Assembly: GCA_037951165.1 (NCBI GenBank)
Contig: JBBDHG010000043.1
Location: 62,001 to 126,000, forward strand
DNA: 64,000 nt
Direction of reading: 5' to 3'
Source of the DNA: Lophius americanus
Lineage: Eukaryota > Chordata > Actinopteri > Lophiiformes > Lophiidae
Position 1 is the first letter of the stretch. Each line of letters begins with the position of its first letter. The notes under the pieces are model-generated. The model was not told where the DNA came from. It saw only the letters and a program-made list of their open reading frames with translations, and searched no databases. The position numbers and the translations under genes were made by a program. Shown here piece after piece: positions 49,701-61,549 of the stretch.

Positions 49701-51398
49701 CCCCTTCTTTGGAAATGAATCTCACTTAAAGGAGAAAAGCTAACATTTGTCTTACTGCTACTTTGACTACTTTATTTAAGTGAAACCAACATGAAGGTAA
49801 AACATGATTCTACAGAGAGAACATACTTGACCTATGAAGTAACACTAGGAGAATGGACCTATTGCTTCAAATGAAAGCCAACTAGATTTTGGCTGCCATC
49901 TTCAGGCGGCTTTAGGTATTACACTCCCATCACAGATCGGATTTACACGCCCCTGAGCTAAACATAGAGATTCTTCCTTCATAAAAATTAGGCTTCCCCG
50001 TCCCTAATCTTTCCTAATTTTATTTAAGATATTGCATACGCCATAACCCTGACACTCATGTCTCTCGTATAACTGTAAACGATTGTACGTGTTTACATAA
50101 ATGCTCGTCGTCAGCTTGAATTCTTAAAGATTTATACACCTTATTTATTTCCCTCAAAAGCGTGAATGGTTTATGTGTGGAAAATGAACAGCAGATGAGT
50201 CACAATATAAATATATGGCCTACTGAAGGAGGAAATAATCAGTCTGGTTGAAACCATAACACAGATATTCATAGAAATAATGTCTCAATTCCCAGGCATC
50301 TTTCAGTTCAATGCTGCCAAGTTTACTATTGAAACAGCTCTGGAAATAGTTTTTATGTACAAATCTATGTGGAGCATTATGTACAGTGAAGAGATATGTG
50401 CTTCAAATCATGCTCTGCACCCTCGGGGAGTTGTGGTATTAAATAAGACCTACCTTTGGAGCATTAGTGGAATTCAATATGTGCAATGTAATTATTCTGC
50501 TCAATAAGCCACTAGAGGAGAATATTCCATTTACTAGACGCGCTAAAGCAGAGAGATTCAGATGCTGTTTTATGTTCACACAATATAAGCAAACATGCTC
50601 CTGGTTAAGGGGGGGGAAAAATTGCACATGTATTTTTAAAACGCATTTCGTGGTAGATTTTAACTCAAGTGGTAGTGATGGGGTACCGCTTATATACTTC
50701 AGAGCTGTGGGTGAAGATGAAGATGGACGACATTCAATGTTATAGAGGTGACAGAAGACACTAAGTCTTAAGTGATTGATAAAATAGCTAAACAACAAAA
50801 CTGGATCGTTTTGATATTAACTTGCTTAAACATGATTAAAATGCAGAAATACTGGACTGTGCTGGATCCAACTTTTCAAACAGGAGGGCCTGCTGACTTT
50901 CTCTCTTCCTGGCTGTAAATTTTATATAGCTCTGTTTGTGACCAAGATTCACCAAGTTGGGCTTAAGGAAATTGTGATGCAAAATGGTCTAAATTGACTG
51001 ACATTTAACAAACTAAACAATTTTATTTGTTCGAAAAATAAGCCGCGGCCTAATCGAAAATAAAAATACCGACTACATCTTTGAAAGCTGCACAATCATA
51101 ATCCCTTTATACAGAGAACAAAGCGTCACAGAAAGGATCAAAGCATATTCTGAGCATATTTTATGTTCATGTAACAAAAGACATAGAAAAAGGCAATAAT
51201 GATCGCTTTCAGTGCTACAGTGCTGTGGATTATCTGCAGTATCACCAACTCAGAACATAAATAGTGCAAGTTTGAAAGGAGAAAGTGAGTGAGGAGGGGT
51301 TGGAGGGGGAATGCGTTTCATGCTGTCCCAGTTGCCTAAAGTGATTCTCTCAATAATGTATTAGAGCACTTGTTTATTATTTACTGTTTACACAGCTC
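46791..51398. other. unique noncoding DNA with CA-rich stretches
   Basis: No gene recognised. Irregular CA-rich DNA lies at about 48470-48525 and 48813-48870, producing long repeat-driven frames on both strands (48186-49022). 47690-47960 and 48060-48180 are non-repetitive pieces. 49320-50270 is AT-rich and unique. A minus-strand frame at 50439-50798 has no recognisable domain. Confidence 0.5.
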
Positions 51399-51600
51399 GA
51401 CTCATGCTGCTGTTGTGAAGTGACATTGTCACCCGTGCCGACTGCGCAGAGCAGGCGAAACAACACACGGCGCAGACAGACAAGCAGGCCCCGCCAGCTG
51501 AAGCGGGCAGCCAACCAAACGGAGCAGCCTCGCGTTCCGCGCCACGCTCGGTTGGCGCAAGAGGCACCGGACTGAGAAATAAAAGACATCTCGGTTCATG
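51399..51600. promoter_or_regulatory. CpG-rich patch in CpG-poor surroundings
   Basis: About 18-20 CpG dinucleotides fall within about 200 bp (for example CTCGCGTTCCGCGCCACGCT at about 51530), while the flanks have very few. It also carries GCCAACC/GGTTGGCGC motifs similar to NFI sites. No start codon, splice context or gene family was seen on either strand. The long minus-strand frame 51388-51927 is Cys/Ser-rich and unrecognised. It could be a small CpG island at a noncoding-RNA or alternative promoter, or an unmethylated enhancer. Confidence 0.4.
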
Positions 51601-53991
51601 GGAGCAGTTGTACATGCATTCTGGGGTTGTCAGAGAAAAGCAGACATATGCAGAGAGAGGTGGGCTACGGGAGCAGGAGGGGCAGTGCTGATATTGATAT
51701 AAGGTAAAGTAGTGCAGACATGTGAATATCCTGCATGATAAGAGAAGAAAGATGATGAAGGTACACATCGTGTGTGAGATGAGAAGACATACCGTTTTAT
51801 CAGAGGAACTTGAATGGTCACAAGTCACTAAGGCACAAACACATCCACTTTTACTGGGGCTCCATATATGTGCAGAATTGGATGATCTATAAGTAAATGT
51901 AATCCTTAAGTAACCATGGTGACCCAAGTGTCACAGAAAATCTTCAATTTTAGATTTTTACTCAAATTCTTATTTTGCTAGTTTTAGTCACTAGAGTAAA
52001 GTTTTAAAAACTTTAGACAACATACTAGCAAATTTTAACGAGGAAATTTGTATTTCTAAGCAGAAAAACACTCAAGCTGATTTATATTCAAATTAAAGTA
52101 TGAGATTAATTGAAAACATAGTGCAGCTTTTATAAATTCAGAAAAATGTCCCATGTTCCGCTTGATTTGGTCTAATTGATTTCCCCTTAAATTGTAATTA
52201 AGGAGAAATGGGTCTGGGTTTTTATGGGTTGAGTCAACTTTAAGTAAGTCAGATTCATACATTCATTCTGAGGATGATGAGGTTGTTGGTAGAGACATTA
52301 TTAATGCATTATGTTGAAGATATGATGCTCTGCTGGCTGCAACACTGTCTCTGTTTTCCTAGAACCGCTTACATTAACGGCAGTGGTGCAACTCTGACAG
52401 GCAAGTTCTAGTCCTTAAGCACCTCCCCAACATAAAACCGAGCTAAACCTTTTGAAAAAAAAGCGATGTCCACAGTTAGGTTTGTCACAGTTATTACATC
52501 GCAATTAGTTCATTGTCATTTTGACTGATTGTTAGAATAGCCGTCATCCTCCTCCTCCTTCTGTATAAATGCAGCTAAAGGAAACAGAAATGTCATATTT
52601 GTATCACGCACAGTTTGGTGTTTGACTGGCGCTCCTTACTGACGTCATACCGCTGCTCTTATTCTGCTATTAGAGGAGGATTAAATTGTCCTTTAGCGCC
52701 TCAGAGAGTCTGAAGGAGCTAAAACTTTTCAATGAGTACCAACTGTGGTGAACATCCTAGATCATTTAGTTCATCCAGGTAGTGAACCAAAGACCAATGT
52801 GCTTTGGGCGTATTTTAGTTTAATCAAATGATAAAAGGAGAGTCTGACATCTTGTCGGAGGAAATTCCCTATATCTGTAGTACAATGATATAAGTCAAAA
52901 CTGCTCGTATCAAAAATGTTAAAAAAAAGACAAAAATCCAGCAAAATCCAGCAACTGCAATTACTGAAGATTTCAGTCTTACTGTAAATCTGACAATTAA
53001 TGTGTTTTCTTTATAACATATAATTGTTGTATTATATTGTGATAAGCCTGATACTGGAATGCTATTTTTTTTTAAATCAGGCAGGACAAAACAGTTTATT
53101 ATAATTAACTGAATAACAATTAATCATCAGCTATAATGTCATTATTGTGACAGCAAGATCCACAGGAGCGGTCTTTATGAACTCCCATGTGCCATTCTGT
53201 GTTGTATGTGTTTGGATTAGGTTTGTTTCATACCCAGAGCAAACTAACAAAGTCACTAGTTCAGGTTATAGCAGGAGAAGAAAAGACAACAAGTACAATA
53301 GAGACAGAGAAAGCAAAAACTCCCTGCTAAATAAATCTTTTGAATTATTGACATGAACATGTGGGTGAAGTTGAAAGCACCATGATAAAATCCTAATCTG
53401 AGATCCTGGCCCTAAGAAAAGAAACTTTCAAAACATGCAAAACTTGTAAGAAACCTTTAAAAATCTGTTTTTATTCAGCAAAATTAAAGTTCTTGATGTT
53501 TTCACATCTCCGAAAATGTCTAATTTAATCATCAGTTCAATAATCTAATTAATAAAACACACAAATAAGATTATTTCAGTTGTAACCCATGCTTTACTTA
53601 TTAATTTAAAGGAGTTGTGCCAAAAGGGGAAAAATATATTGAGCATTTAGTAATGCTAAATATTGAATTGATTACCTGCCTGTTGTATTAAATAATCTTC
53701 TTGATGTTAAATGTGAAATAGAAATGATCCTCCGATTATCCACTCACATGTGGAGCCGACTCTGAAACTCCTGCTCGTTGGAGTGTGGGGGTGGAACGCA
53801 CCAATATGAGCCTGGTAATTACACATTTTAAAAAAAGTATCTCTGGTCATAGCAGACAATAATTACATACCCTTGTGTAGACATTAAAGTGAATCAGTTC
53901 CCTGGCCAATTTCTTAGAAAGATGTAGAGGTAGACACTTAAGCACACAGGCAAACACGCATAGACACATACTGTATCCCAAAAACAAAAAC
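51601..53991. other. AT-rich unique DNA, holds the second CRE-repeat half
   Basis: No gene recognised. 52590-52675 resembles 42315-42420 and carries a CRE octamer at 52640-52647. 52920-53140 and 53440-53740 are AT-rich. The short frame at 53147-53356 is not recognised. Confidence 0.5.
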
Positions 53992-54038
53992 AACCACACA
54001 CACGCACGCACACACACACGCACGCACACACACACACA
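53992..54038. repeat. (CA)n with CGCA interruptions
   Basis: Alternating CACA and CGCACGCA blocks; this alternating purine-pyrimidine tract is Z-DNA-prone. Confidence 0.93.
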
Positions 54039-54293
54039 TAAGCAGTATTTTCAAAGTCATAAAACGAAGGGACTTCAAATGCAGCTATTTGTTTGGGGCC
54101 TGTTGTCGTGGGAATAGTCAGTGCGACTGTGCTGGTTCATTAGAATTCCTTTCAAGTTGTGGTGTGCGGCCTCCCTGTGTTCCTCTCCCCATATTCCCTG
54201 ACCCCAATGCATCTCCATGGGGCTGAGGTAGGGCGGGGCACAGGGAGGGGAGCGGAGGGTATGGGTTGGAAGAAAGGAACAGTACATTACATT

Positions 54294-54296
<3 letters not shown>

Positions 54297-54328
<32 letters not shown>
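54297..54328. repeat. (CA)n microsatellite
   Basis: About 15-16 CA units. Confidence 0.95.
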
Positions 54329-54329
<1 letters not shown>

Positions 54330-54453
54330 CTGGGTGCACACATATATACAGACTACACATAAACACACCGGAAAGAGTAACTGAACTGGATGTGAAGTCA
54401 TCACAACTCCCACGAAAACACACACTGCAGTCACACACAATATTAATGCAGAT

Positions 54454-54459
<6 letters not shown>

Positions 54460-54503
<44 letters not shown>

Positions 54504-54507
54504 ACAA
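54460..54507. repeat. (CA)n microsatellite with one TCA interruption
   Basis: About 19 CA units, then CTCACACACA. It is the third CA tract within about 500 bp. Confidence 0.95.
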
Positions 54508-55370
54508 ACCCAAAGCTCTCCTCCCTAACAGTGTCACCTCGCTGCATCACCCTCTCAGGGATGCAGGGGGGAGGTTCGCCTCAGCAGGCACAGCACAACG
54601 CTCAGTCACAGGAGAGACTGTGATGTTGTGTTTTTGCCACCAGAGATGATGGCAGGGAAATCGTGTAATGCACCTGGATATTTTCTGGAACACTTATAAT
54701 TACCCTAGTCATCCGCCGCGAGAGCAGCTAAATGTTGTCTTGGAAGTTCTCAAAATGAAGAGGGTTTATAATTGTCTCCATCCGATGAGTGATTGGCATT
54801 TTAAACATGAGTCTTAATGCAAAGCGTGCAAAGTTTACGACAGCCCGAATAACAAAACATTCCTGACATTCACTATAGTAACGATGGCTCAAAAAAGTGC
54901 TTACGTTACTAAACACAAGATACCATAGTTAAGATCAGTCCATTTTGTAAACATAATTATTAAAATGAGCGTTTTTCCAAAACAAACAAATGGAATTATT
55001 CAAAACACGTTGGCTGAACCGTTCGCTACATGCTCGGAAAATATTCTTCCTTTAAAACTCAATAGGATACTAAATTACTTTGGATCATAAAAAATAAAAT
55101 AAAAATGTATAAGACTGACAAGATGACACTGCATTAGAAATAAGAATAATGACCTTAAGAGAATGACTCATTTTTAGCCTTTATATTTAAACAAAATAAT
55201 ATTTCTAGACACCAAAAATCTTCTACATAAAAAGCAGTTTGGTGACACGACTATTGATCACCCTTTTTACTAACATTATACCCATGTTGTCCAGATCGCT
55301 GAGAGAAAACGTTGTATACAAAAGCTTGGATCTTTTTTTTTTCTTTCTCAGTTGGAGTGAGGTCACTTTG
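54508..55370. other. unique DNA, enhancer-like at 54.64-54.88 kb
   Basis: No gene recognised. 54640-54880 (GGAACACTTATAATTACCCT, GGTTTATAATTGTC) is non-repetitive with homeodomain-type cores and resembles a conserved noncoding element. 55070-55250 is AT-rich. Confidence 0.4.
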
Positions 55371-55560
55371 GCTGCCTGAGCTCCTGGACGAGACCCCAGC
55401 GGGCGCCAGACTGCAGGGAGAGGGACGCAGAGCTGCTGCCCGTCACAGCCCACTGGACGCCTGACAGGCCCCAAGGCCTGCCAGACTGACACCACGCCGG
55501 CCGGGCAGGAGGCAGAGGGGGGGCGGGGAAGGGCTGTATGGAGGTGGATATTGGCATGGT
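55371..55560. other. GC-rich patch
   Basis: High GC with about ten CpGs and inverted words such as AGGCC..GGCCT. The frames across it encode low-complexity Pro/Ala/Gln-rich peptides with no family. It is listed because it stands out in composition; no promoter element is visible. Confidence 0.4.
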
Positions 55561-57525
55561 GGACTATCACTATCCAATGCATTAATCTATTTCAGATAAC
55601 AGAAAACGCCAAGAGAAGGGGCGGTCAGTGGTATTCCACTGTTCCAGTCGTTAGCATGTGGGTGGGGCTGGTTCATGTGACATGAGAGAAAGAGGAGGGG
55701 GGGGGAGAAAGAAATTGCAATATCCCACAATTAATCAGTACATAAAAGATAATTGGCAATCCAATAAATACGCAGCTACAGTCACATGGTTGAGTCAGAA
55801 TAAAGTCCGGCTGATCAGGAAAGCCATGTAATATCTGCAAGAAAAGCTAGATGATAGAAGAGGGGGGGGGAAGGATAGAGGGGAGTGATAAAACTAGTTG
55901 TGTGTGTCCCAGCATGTGTCTGAGGCCGGCGAGGAGGAGAGAGGAGGGCAACACTCACAGAGTCACTCAGGCATGTCCAGAGCATGAGCCAAGTATCGCT
56001 AGAACATTCAAGCCCACACACAAACACACACACACTCCTGAACGTGCACACCTGCCGTCTCCCATCCTCACGGAGCGCATGGACACACTCGGCGTAAAAC
56101 GCTTGTAAAACTTTTACTTTGCAATTATAAAGGTTATTCCAAGTTGCAATTTTGGCCGTCATTGCAGAAGAAATGAGATCATCCCTCTATCTAGAAGGTT
56201 TTTTCTCTCTTCTTCCTCCCTTTCATCATCTCCCATTCTCTCTCAGAAGAGATCGTTTCCATCAGAAGTAAGAAAACACAAAGATAACCTTATCCGTGTG
56301 TGTCTTTGTGGTATTTTTCAAAGCTACCTTGTGCTCATGTAAACATGGCGGTTTTTGCTTATCCTTCAACACCGAGACAAGTTTTTCAATGTACACCGTT
56401 TCAATATACAGTAGCTCCGGCGGCGGCGGCGGGGGGGGCTCACATTCAGGGAAATATAACATGTTTATGTATGTTTAAAGTAACTTACCTTGAATATATT
56501 CAAATTAAAAACACACTTTTGAGTACACTCCTGCAGGTTCTAAACCCACCGTGAAAACCTGCAGACCTCACCGAGTGAATGTTGTCAGAGAGGGGCTCGT
56601 GTTTTATGTTAAAGGGCACACCGTAACTTTGCAATTAAATAGTAAATTGATCAATGTTTGTATATGTTTGTGTGTGCATGTGTGTGTTTGGGGAGCCTCA
56701 GGGGCTTGTCCTAATGAGCTATCTGTGTGCATTTCTAACAAGAGCTCAGTGCAGCGCCCAAGGCACTGTCATCCTGGGCCGCGGCTGACCTTGCTCGGAT
56801 GCTAGGCTGTGTCGTTTGCTATATTTATGGCACCACCACCATCTTGCTCCGTGTTTGTGTGCAAGTGTGTGTGTCGATTCACCAGTGTATGCGTTCCAGG
56901 AGGGCGGGAGTGCAGGGGGGGCTCACTCAGGAAGCAAATACTGTGTATATCAGCATAATGAATCAAGTAAGAGAGAGAAATAGAGAGAGGAAACGAGAAA
57001 GAGGGAGGGTGAAGGGGAAGAAGGGATGGAGAAAACCATTTTCCGTCTGTTGTTTTCCCCCAGTCTCTGCATCCAACCCCCGTGGTGTTATTTCCTTCTA
57101 GTCTGCATTTTCCTTTTTCCCTTTTGCCCCTTTTTTCTCTCTTTGCTTGACCTGATGAGAGGGCTGGTCTCTCCTGCAGCACAGCATCAACAACAAGATA
57201 TCAGACATTGTAAGTTGGACTGGACAGTCACTCATGTGCTTATTTGACACTCTGTGTTTGTTTGAACCAGTCTCTATGTGTGCTCTGGACATATGATCAT
57301 AAACCACCAAACGACAATGGGAACATTGAACATTTATACAATCTACCGGACACAAATTGTAAGCTGGTATCACGCATCATTTAATATTGAGCCACTATTC
57401 TTGCATGCATGCTGCTGTATAAGATTGGCATCAACCATGCCAGCTGAATCACCAATGGAATTATAATAACACATGTGCATGGAATCAACTGGACCCCTCG
57501 TTCGTTTCTGGGCAGGGGAGACAGA
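55561..57525. other. unique noncoding DNA with G-runs and purine stretches
   Basis: No gene recognised. G-runs occur at about 55697-55707 and 55862-55870. A CGG5-G8 tract lies at 56417-56438. 56960-57030 is purine-rich and 57100-57150 is its pyrimidine-rich counterpart. Frames on both strands are short and unrecognised. Confidence 0.5.
56417..56438. repeat. (CGG)5 followed by a G run
   Basis: CCGGCGGCGGCGGCGG leads into eight G residues. CGG and G-runs are quadruplex-prone. Confidence 0.85.
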
Positions 57526-57900
57526 CTGGTGTGCACACACACCCACACACATATGTACGTGCACACACATACACACACATGTACTCACACACACTAAGAC
57601 ACATACACAGCCTCAATATGCAAAGCTCCCCAGTGCTGGGTTAAGGGAGAGAGCGTGCTGCTGTGAATACTCATCTGAGCCTGGCAGAGGGAGCTGTGTG
57701 TATCCCCCCATAACCTCAGGGCGAGGGGCTGGGGAGGGCGTTCCATTTACGTGGGACACACATACACAAGTAGAAACACACGATCTGACAACACATTTTT
57801 GCACAAACACACACACACAGACACCCACACAGGAAAGTCAGACACACACATCCTCATACTCTAACAGTCATAAAATCACATGCATACACACATTCCCACA
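57526..57900. repeat. CA-rich low-complexity region with unique middle
   Basis: Irregular CACA-rich DNA at 57526-57612 and 57760-57900 flanks a unique GC-balanced middle (about 57613-57755). The long plus-strand frame here is His/Thr-rich because of the repeats. Confidence 0.75.
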
Positions 57901-58859
57901 TGCGGGCGATAAGTAAAGGAGCACTATGGGGAGGGGGTACCGTGACCAAAAGTAAAGTTTTAATTCGGTCCTCGGGGACACTGCTTACTCATCCAACTCC
58001 CTGAAGGACTGACTTCCTCTGAAATCTATTCAAATCACATCTCTCCTCCGCCTTTTATTGCATTTCTCATATCCCCCATCACAAAGTGACAAATCACCAC
58101 ACACTTCACAGAGCCAACATCACTTTCTCTCCATTTTGGGGGACAGATATATTTGGGGGATTTTTACTTTTAAAGTGATTACAGAAAATCACTTCCAACT
58201 GTTTTCTCCATTATTTTTCACGAGCATTACTGTACATGAGTATTCATGCCGGAGTCCGGAGAAACTTTCACCTAACAAAAAACACGCAGCTAGAAAGGCC
58301 AGAATAAGTTTGTCTGAAAAGTAAAAGACAATTTATCTAACAATTTTGTAACTTAATATCCTCACTACTATATGCAAACACAAAAATGTACATTATAACG
58401 TTTCAAGTCTTACTGCATCAGCCAAAAAAAAAAACACACTTTCAGTCTCCTTCTCAAACACAACTCTGCACTAATTCCACTGAAAGCTCCCTCTCAAATA
58501 TACAAACACACAAGTGTAGGAACACACTCTGCTACTCGAGGCCCACATTGTGTCCCCCCTTCCATTCTCAATAAAGCAGGTGATGAGAGCGTCAAGGTCT
58601 AATTAGTTTATGCAGACGTATGAAGCTGGCGGGACAGGCAGCATTGTTATTATTTCCCTGCCAGGCCACTGCAGAAACTCACGCACACACAACTACAGTG
58701 ACACTTACAACGTTGCCTGCCGCATCCCCAACCACGCTCATCTAAGATGGTTAGGGGGGGGTGAAATGGTGGGGCGGGTGAGACTGGATGAGAAAGGGGG
58801 TGTCAGGAGGAGGAGAGCTGGTGTGCGAGTGTGAGACGAGAGGGAGAGAAGCGCCACTT
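57901..58859. other. unique noncoding DNA
   Basis: No gene recognised. 58740-58855 is G/purine-rich. The other open frames are short and have no splice or domain support. Confidence 0.5.
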
Positions 58860-59245
58860 GATATATTCGTAATGTTCCTTAATATTTTCATTTTGATGTA
58901 ATTTGTGGCCCCGGTTTTTTAAATATCCGCTCTGTAATAATGTTTAATTTCAAGGGTCAGTCTGCCAAGGAGTATATTAAAGCTGATAAAACTCATTTTC
59001 CACAGGCCCAATATCGTGCCCAGATCAGGTTAGGAGGCCAGCCTCCCTGAATATTTCATCTTTTATCATGCCGATAATGGGAAGATGACAGAGGCGCATT
59101 ATTACAATGAGAGAATTGCTCATTTTCCTGACGGGGAGGGCTGCCTGGCTTCTTGGCTGCCTGCTTCGCTGACTGCTTGCATCAATGACTTGCTGTGGCT
59201 GCCGAAAGCTGAGGGCTCCACAGAGTGTTTGTCGCAATAAAAGAA
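58860..59245. promoter_or_regulatory. candidate conserved noncoding element
   Basis: Non-repetitive sequence with the texture of a vertebrate enhancer: TTCCTTAATATTTTCATTTT, TATTAAAGCTGATAAAACTC, CCCTGAATATTTCATC, GGCGCATTATTACAATGAGA, CATCAATGACTTGCTG. It is flanked on the right by purine/G/GT simple repeats. No coding potential was seen. The call rests on texture and motif density alone. Confidence 0.35.
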
Positions 59246-59261
59246 ATTCTTCCCTAGGAGA

Positions 59262-59360
59262 GGAGAGGTGACGAGTGGAGAGGAGGAGGAGGAGAGGGGG
59301 AGGGGACAGAGGTAGAGAAAATGAGAGAGAGGGGTAAGAAAGAAGGTGAGAGAGAGAAAA
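59262..59360. repeat. purine-rich (GGA/GA) tract
   Basis: Almost pure A/G on the plus strand with GGAGGAGGAGG and GAGAGAGAG words; triplex-prone. Confidence 0.88.
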
Positions 59361-59426
59361 GCAACTTTCTTCAACCACCTCACTTATTTGATTGCGATGA
59401 ATAATAAATGTGTGGGCTTGCAGTTA

Positions 59427-59448
59427 GGGGGGGGGGGGGGGGGGGGGG
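59427..59448. repeat. G22 homopolymer
   Basis: Twenty-two consecutive G residues after CAGTTA, the longest G run in the window. Its length is likely to be uncertain in any assembly. Confidence 0.95.
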
Positions 59449-59464
59449 CAAGAGAGTCATAGCA

Positions 59465-59491
59465 GTGTGTGTGTGTGTGTGTGTGTGTGTT
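59465..59491. repeat. (GT)n microsatellite
   Basis: About 13 GT units, 16 bp after the G22 run. Confidence 0.95.
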
Positions 59492-61255
59492 GGTGGTGTT
59501 GATGTGGCAGGGTAGGGGGCTAGGTGATAATCAAAGCTTTAAAGAGGGTTGCCATTCCAAATTAACCCATCTAATTGAGCCATTAGGAAATAACAAAGTT
59601 TGGCTAGGGCCGGGAGTGGGGGGGTTGAGGGCAGTCCATCAACAGTCTTGTGAATGGAAACCTGCCCCACACGCAAATGACTAGCAGGACCATCTCTGGC
59701 ACCACAGCAGCTTAATAAATGGACCCAATCAAGGCCATTCTGGGGACCACCTGTGTCCCGTACAGGTCAGAACCATTAGACCCACATTAGGGCCATGATA
59801 AACGCGGGCGCCACTCCAGCCACCCCAATAATGAGGATAATAAGAGTACCATAATGGCATATTTATGGGCTGGCTAGGAAGGAGGAGACTGGCTGCTCTG
59901 TTTGGGTTCTTCTGGATGGCTGGCAAGGAAGGGAAAGAAGTCTGAATCAGAGAAAGGTGACCGTGTGACACTGTATGACTTCAAGCAATCTACAATATCA
60001 GAGCCTGCAATTTCAATTACCAACATGATTACAGCACTTTATCCTTCCTATTTAAAGCCTGTATTAAAAGAAGCCTCACACGGGTAAACTGGGAGTGATC
60101 AGAATAAAATTACTCACAAGAGACCTAGATACATTTCCATTTCCACTTGCAGCGCTGTGTGAAAGATCTGTCACACACCAGGTGGGCCTATCGTGGCATT
60201 TAATATGTTAATCTGTAATCTTCCTCTTCATTCAACTATTCTACGACAGGCAGAGTATTGAAGGAATCCTCTCCTTTTCTGTCTTTCTCTCCTCTACCTT
60301 AATCTTGACATTCCTCACTTTGCCACAGGCGCTGCCTACAAGAATGATAGGAGATAGAGGAAAGGTTCTGGTCGACTTGAAAAATAGTAATCATGTAAAG
60401 TAAACTATATAATTATTAGTTTATGAGTTAAATGACTGCTCTCTCCAAATTAGCGAAGATCTGTGTGTGGTGGTGGAAGTGGAGTGAGGATTTAGCTGTT
60501 ATGTCTCTTACTACGCGTCCATAAAAATGTGTTGATCTATAATGTGCTGTAAAAACTCAAAATCTTATGAAGAGTATTTTTCTAATTATTGCACTTGATT
60601 TAAGATAATCAGTGAAAATAGGAACTTGTTTTTAGGGAGTTGAGCATCTTGTTTGTTCAAAGAATCTTGAAAGTTTTTCAAATGCACAGAAACAGTATTA
60701 CCAGCAAACTTAGAGAGAAATTTAATCTAAAAATGCTTAAATATTACTCTCTAATGTTCAAAGTCATAATGGTATTTAATGTAGAACAGTGTGACTAGTA
60801 AATAGATTGAAACTTTCTAAATCTTCACAGAAGAAATTTATGAGGTAGTTAAGGAGACATAATTAAGACAAAAACAAAAAAACATGCAAAAAAGCACATA
60901 TTACAATAAAACTGAATCAACACATAATTCCCCCCGAACTGGCATCTCAGTAGTTCATGTAATGACTCTGTGAGTCCTTGTACGACGAGAGGAAATCATT
61001 TCCCAAATAAATCCCGGTTCAAAACTGAGCCATTTGCTCACACAGCAAAAGGTCTAAATAATTAGTACTCTTCACTCGCTGTATTTGCTCTAAACATTGA
61101 GCTCCAATTGTCGATTATCTTATCAGTGGAATAGTGTATTGATTAGTCCAACAATTAATTAGGCAACTTAGCAATTGGAAAAGTATTAAGATCTTTTAAA
61201 ATAAACATTTAATTGCTCATTGATGCCAAGATGCTGAGAAGGGTCGGTTGGTGCG
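59492..61255. other. unique DNA with enhancer-like blocks
   Basis: No gene recognised. 59540-59880 (CATCTAATTGAGCCATTAGG, CCACCCCAATAATGAGG) and 61010-61230 (CTAAATAATTAGTACTC, CAACAATTAATTAGGCAACT) are non-repetitive with many TAAT/ATTA cores and look like conserved noncoding elements. 60360-60900 is AT-rich unique DNA. Confidence 0.4.
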
Positions 61256-61292
61256 TGACAATCCTTCAGTGTTGTAAACTGAAGGATTGTCA
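61256..61292. repeat. perfect inverted repeat, 14-base arms
   Basis: TGACAATCCTTCAG (61256-61269) and its exact reverse complement (61279-61292) are separated by nine bases. Confidence 0.9.
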
Positions 61293-61549
61293 GTATAGAT
61301 TGTCATTGTATAAAAACTACTTCATCATGTTATGCATCCATGCCATTATAGTGATATGTAAGTAATATGATTATCATTTTAGCCACTTACGTTAGCAATG
61401 GTTGACTTTCCTTATAATTGAATTGTCACGCTCACAACAAAGCTATTGATAGATGCTGTCCTCTACCTGTGCAGACCTGGGCAGAAATATCCAGCAGGAT
61501 GCATATCATTCTCCTGTAGTAACATTTATGCCAGCTGTCTTGTATGGTG

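Noticed and set aside
51388..51927. 179-codon minus-strand open frame, Cys/Ser rich
   Set aside because: No family resemblance; openness over the GC-rich patch can arise by chance because stop codons are AT-rich. Kept only as a CpG-rich patch.
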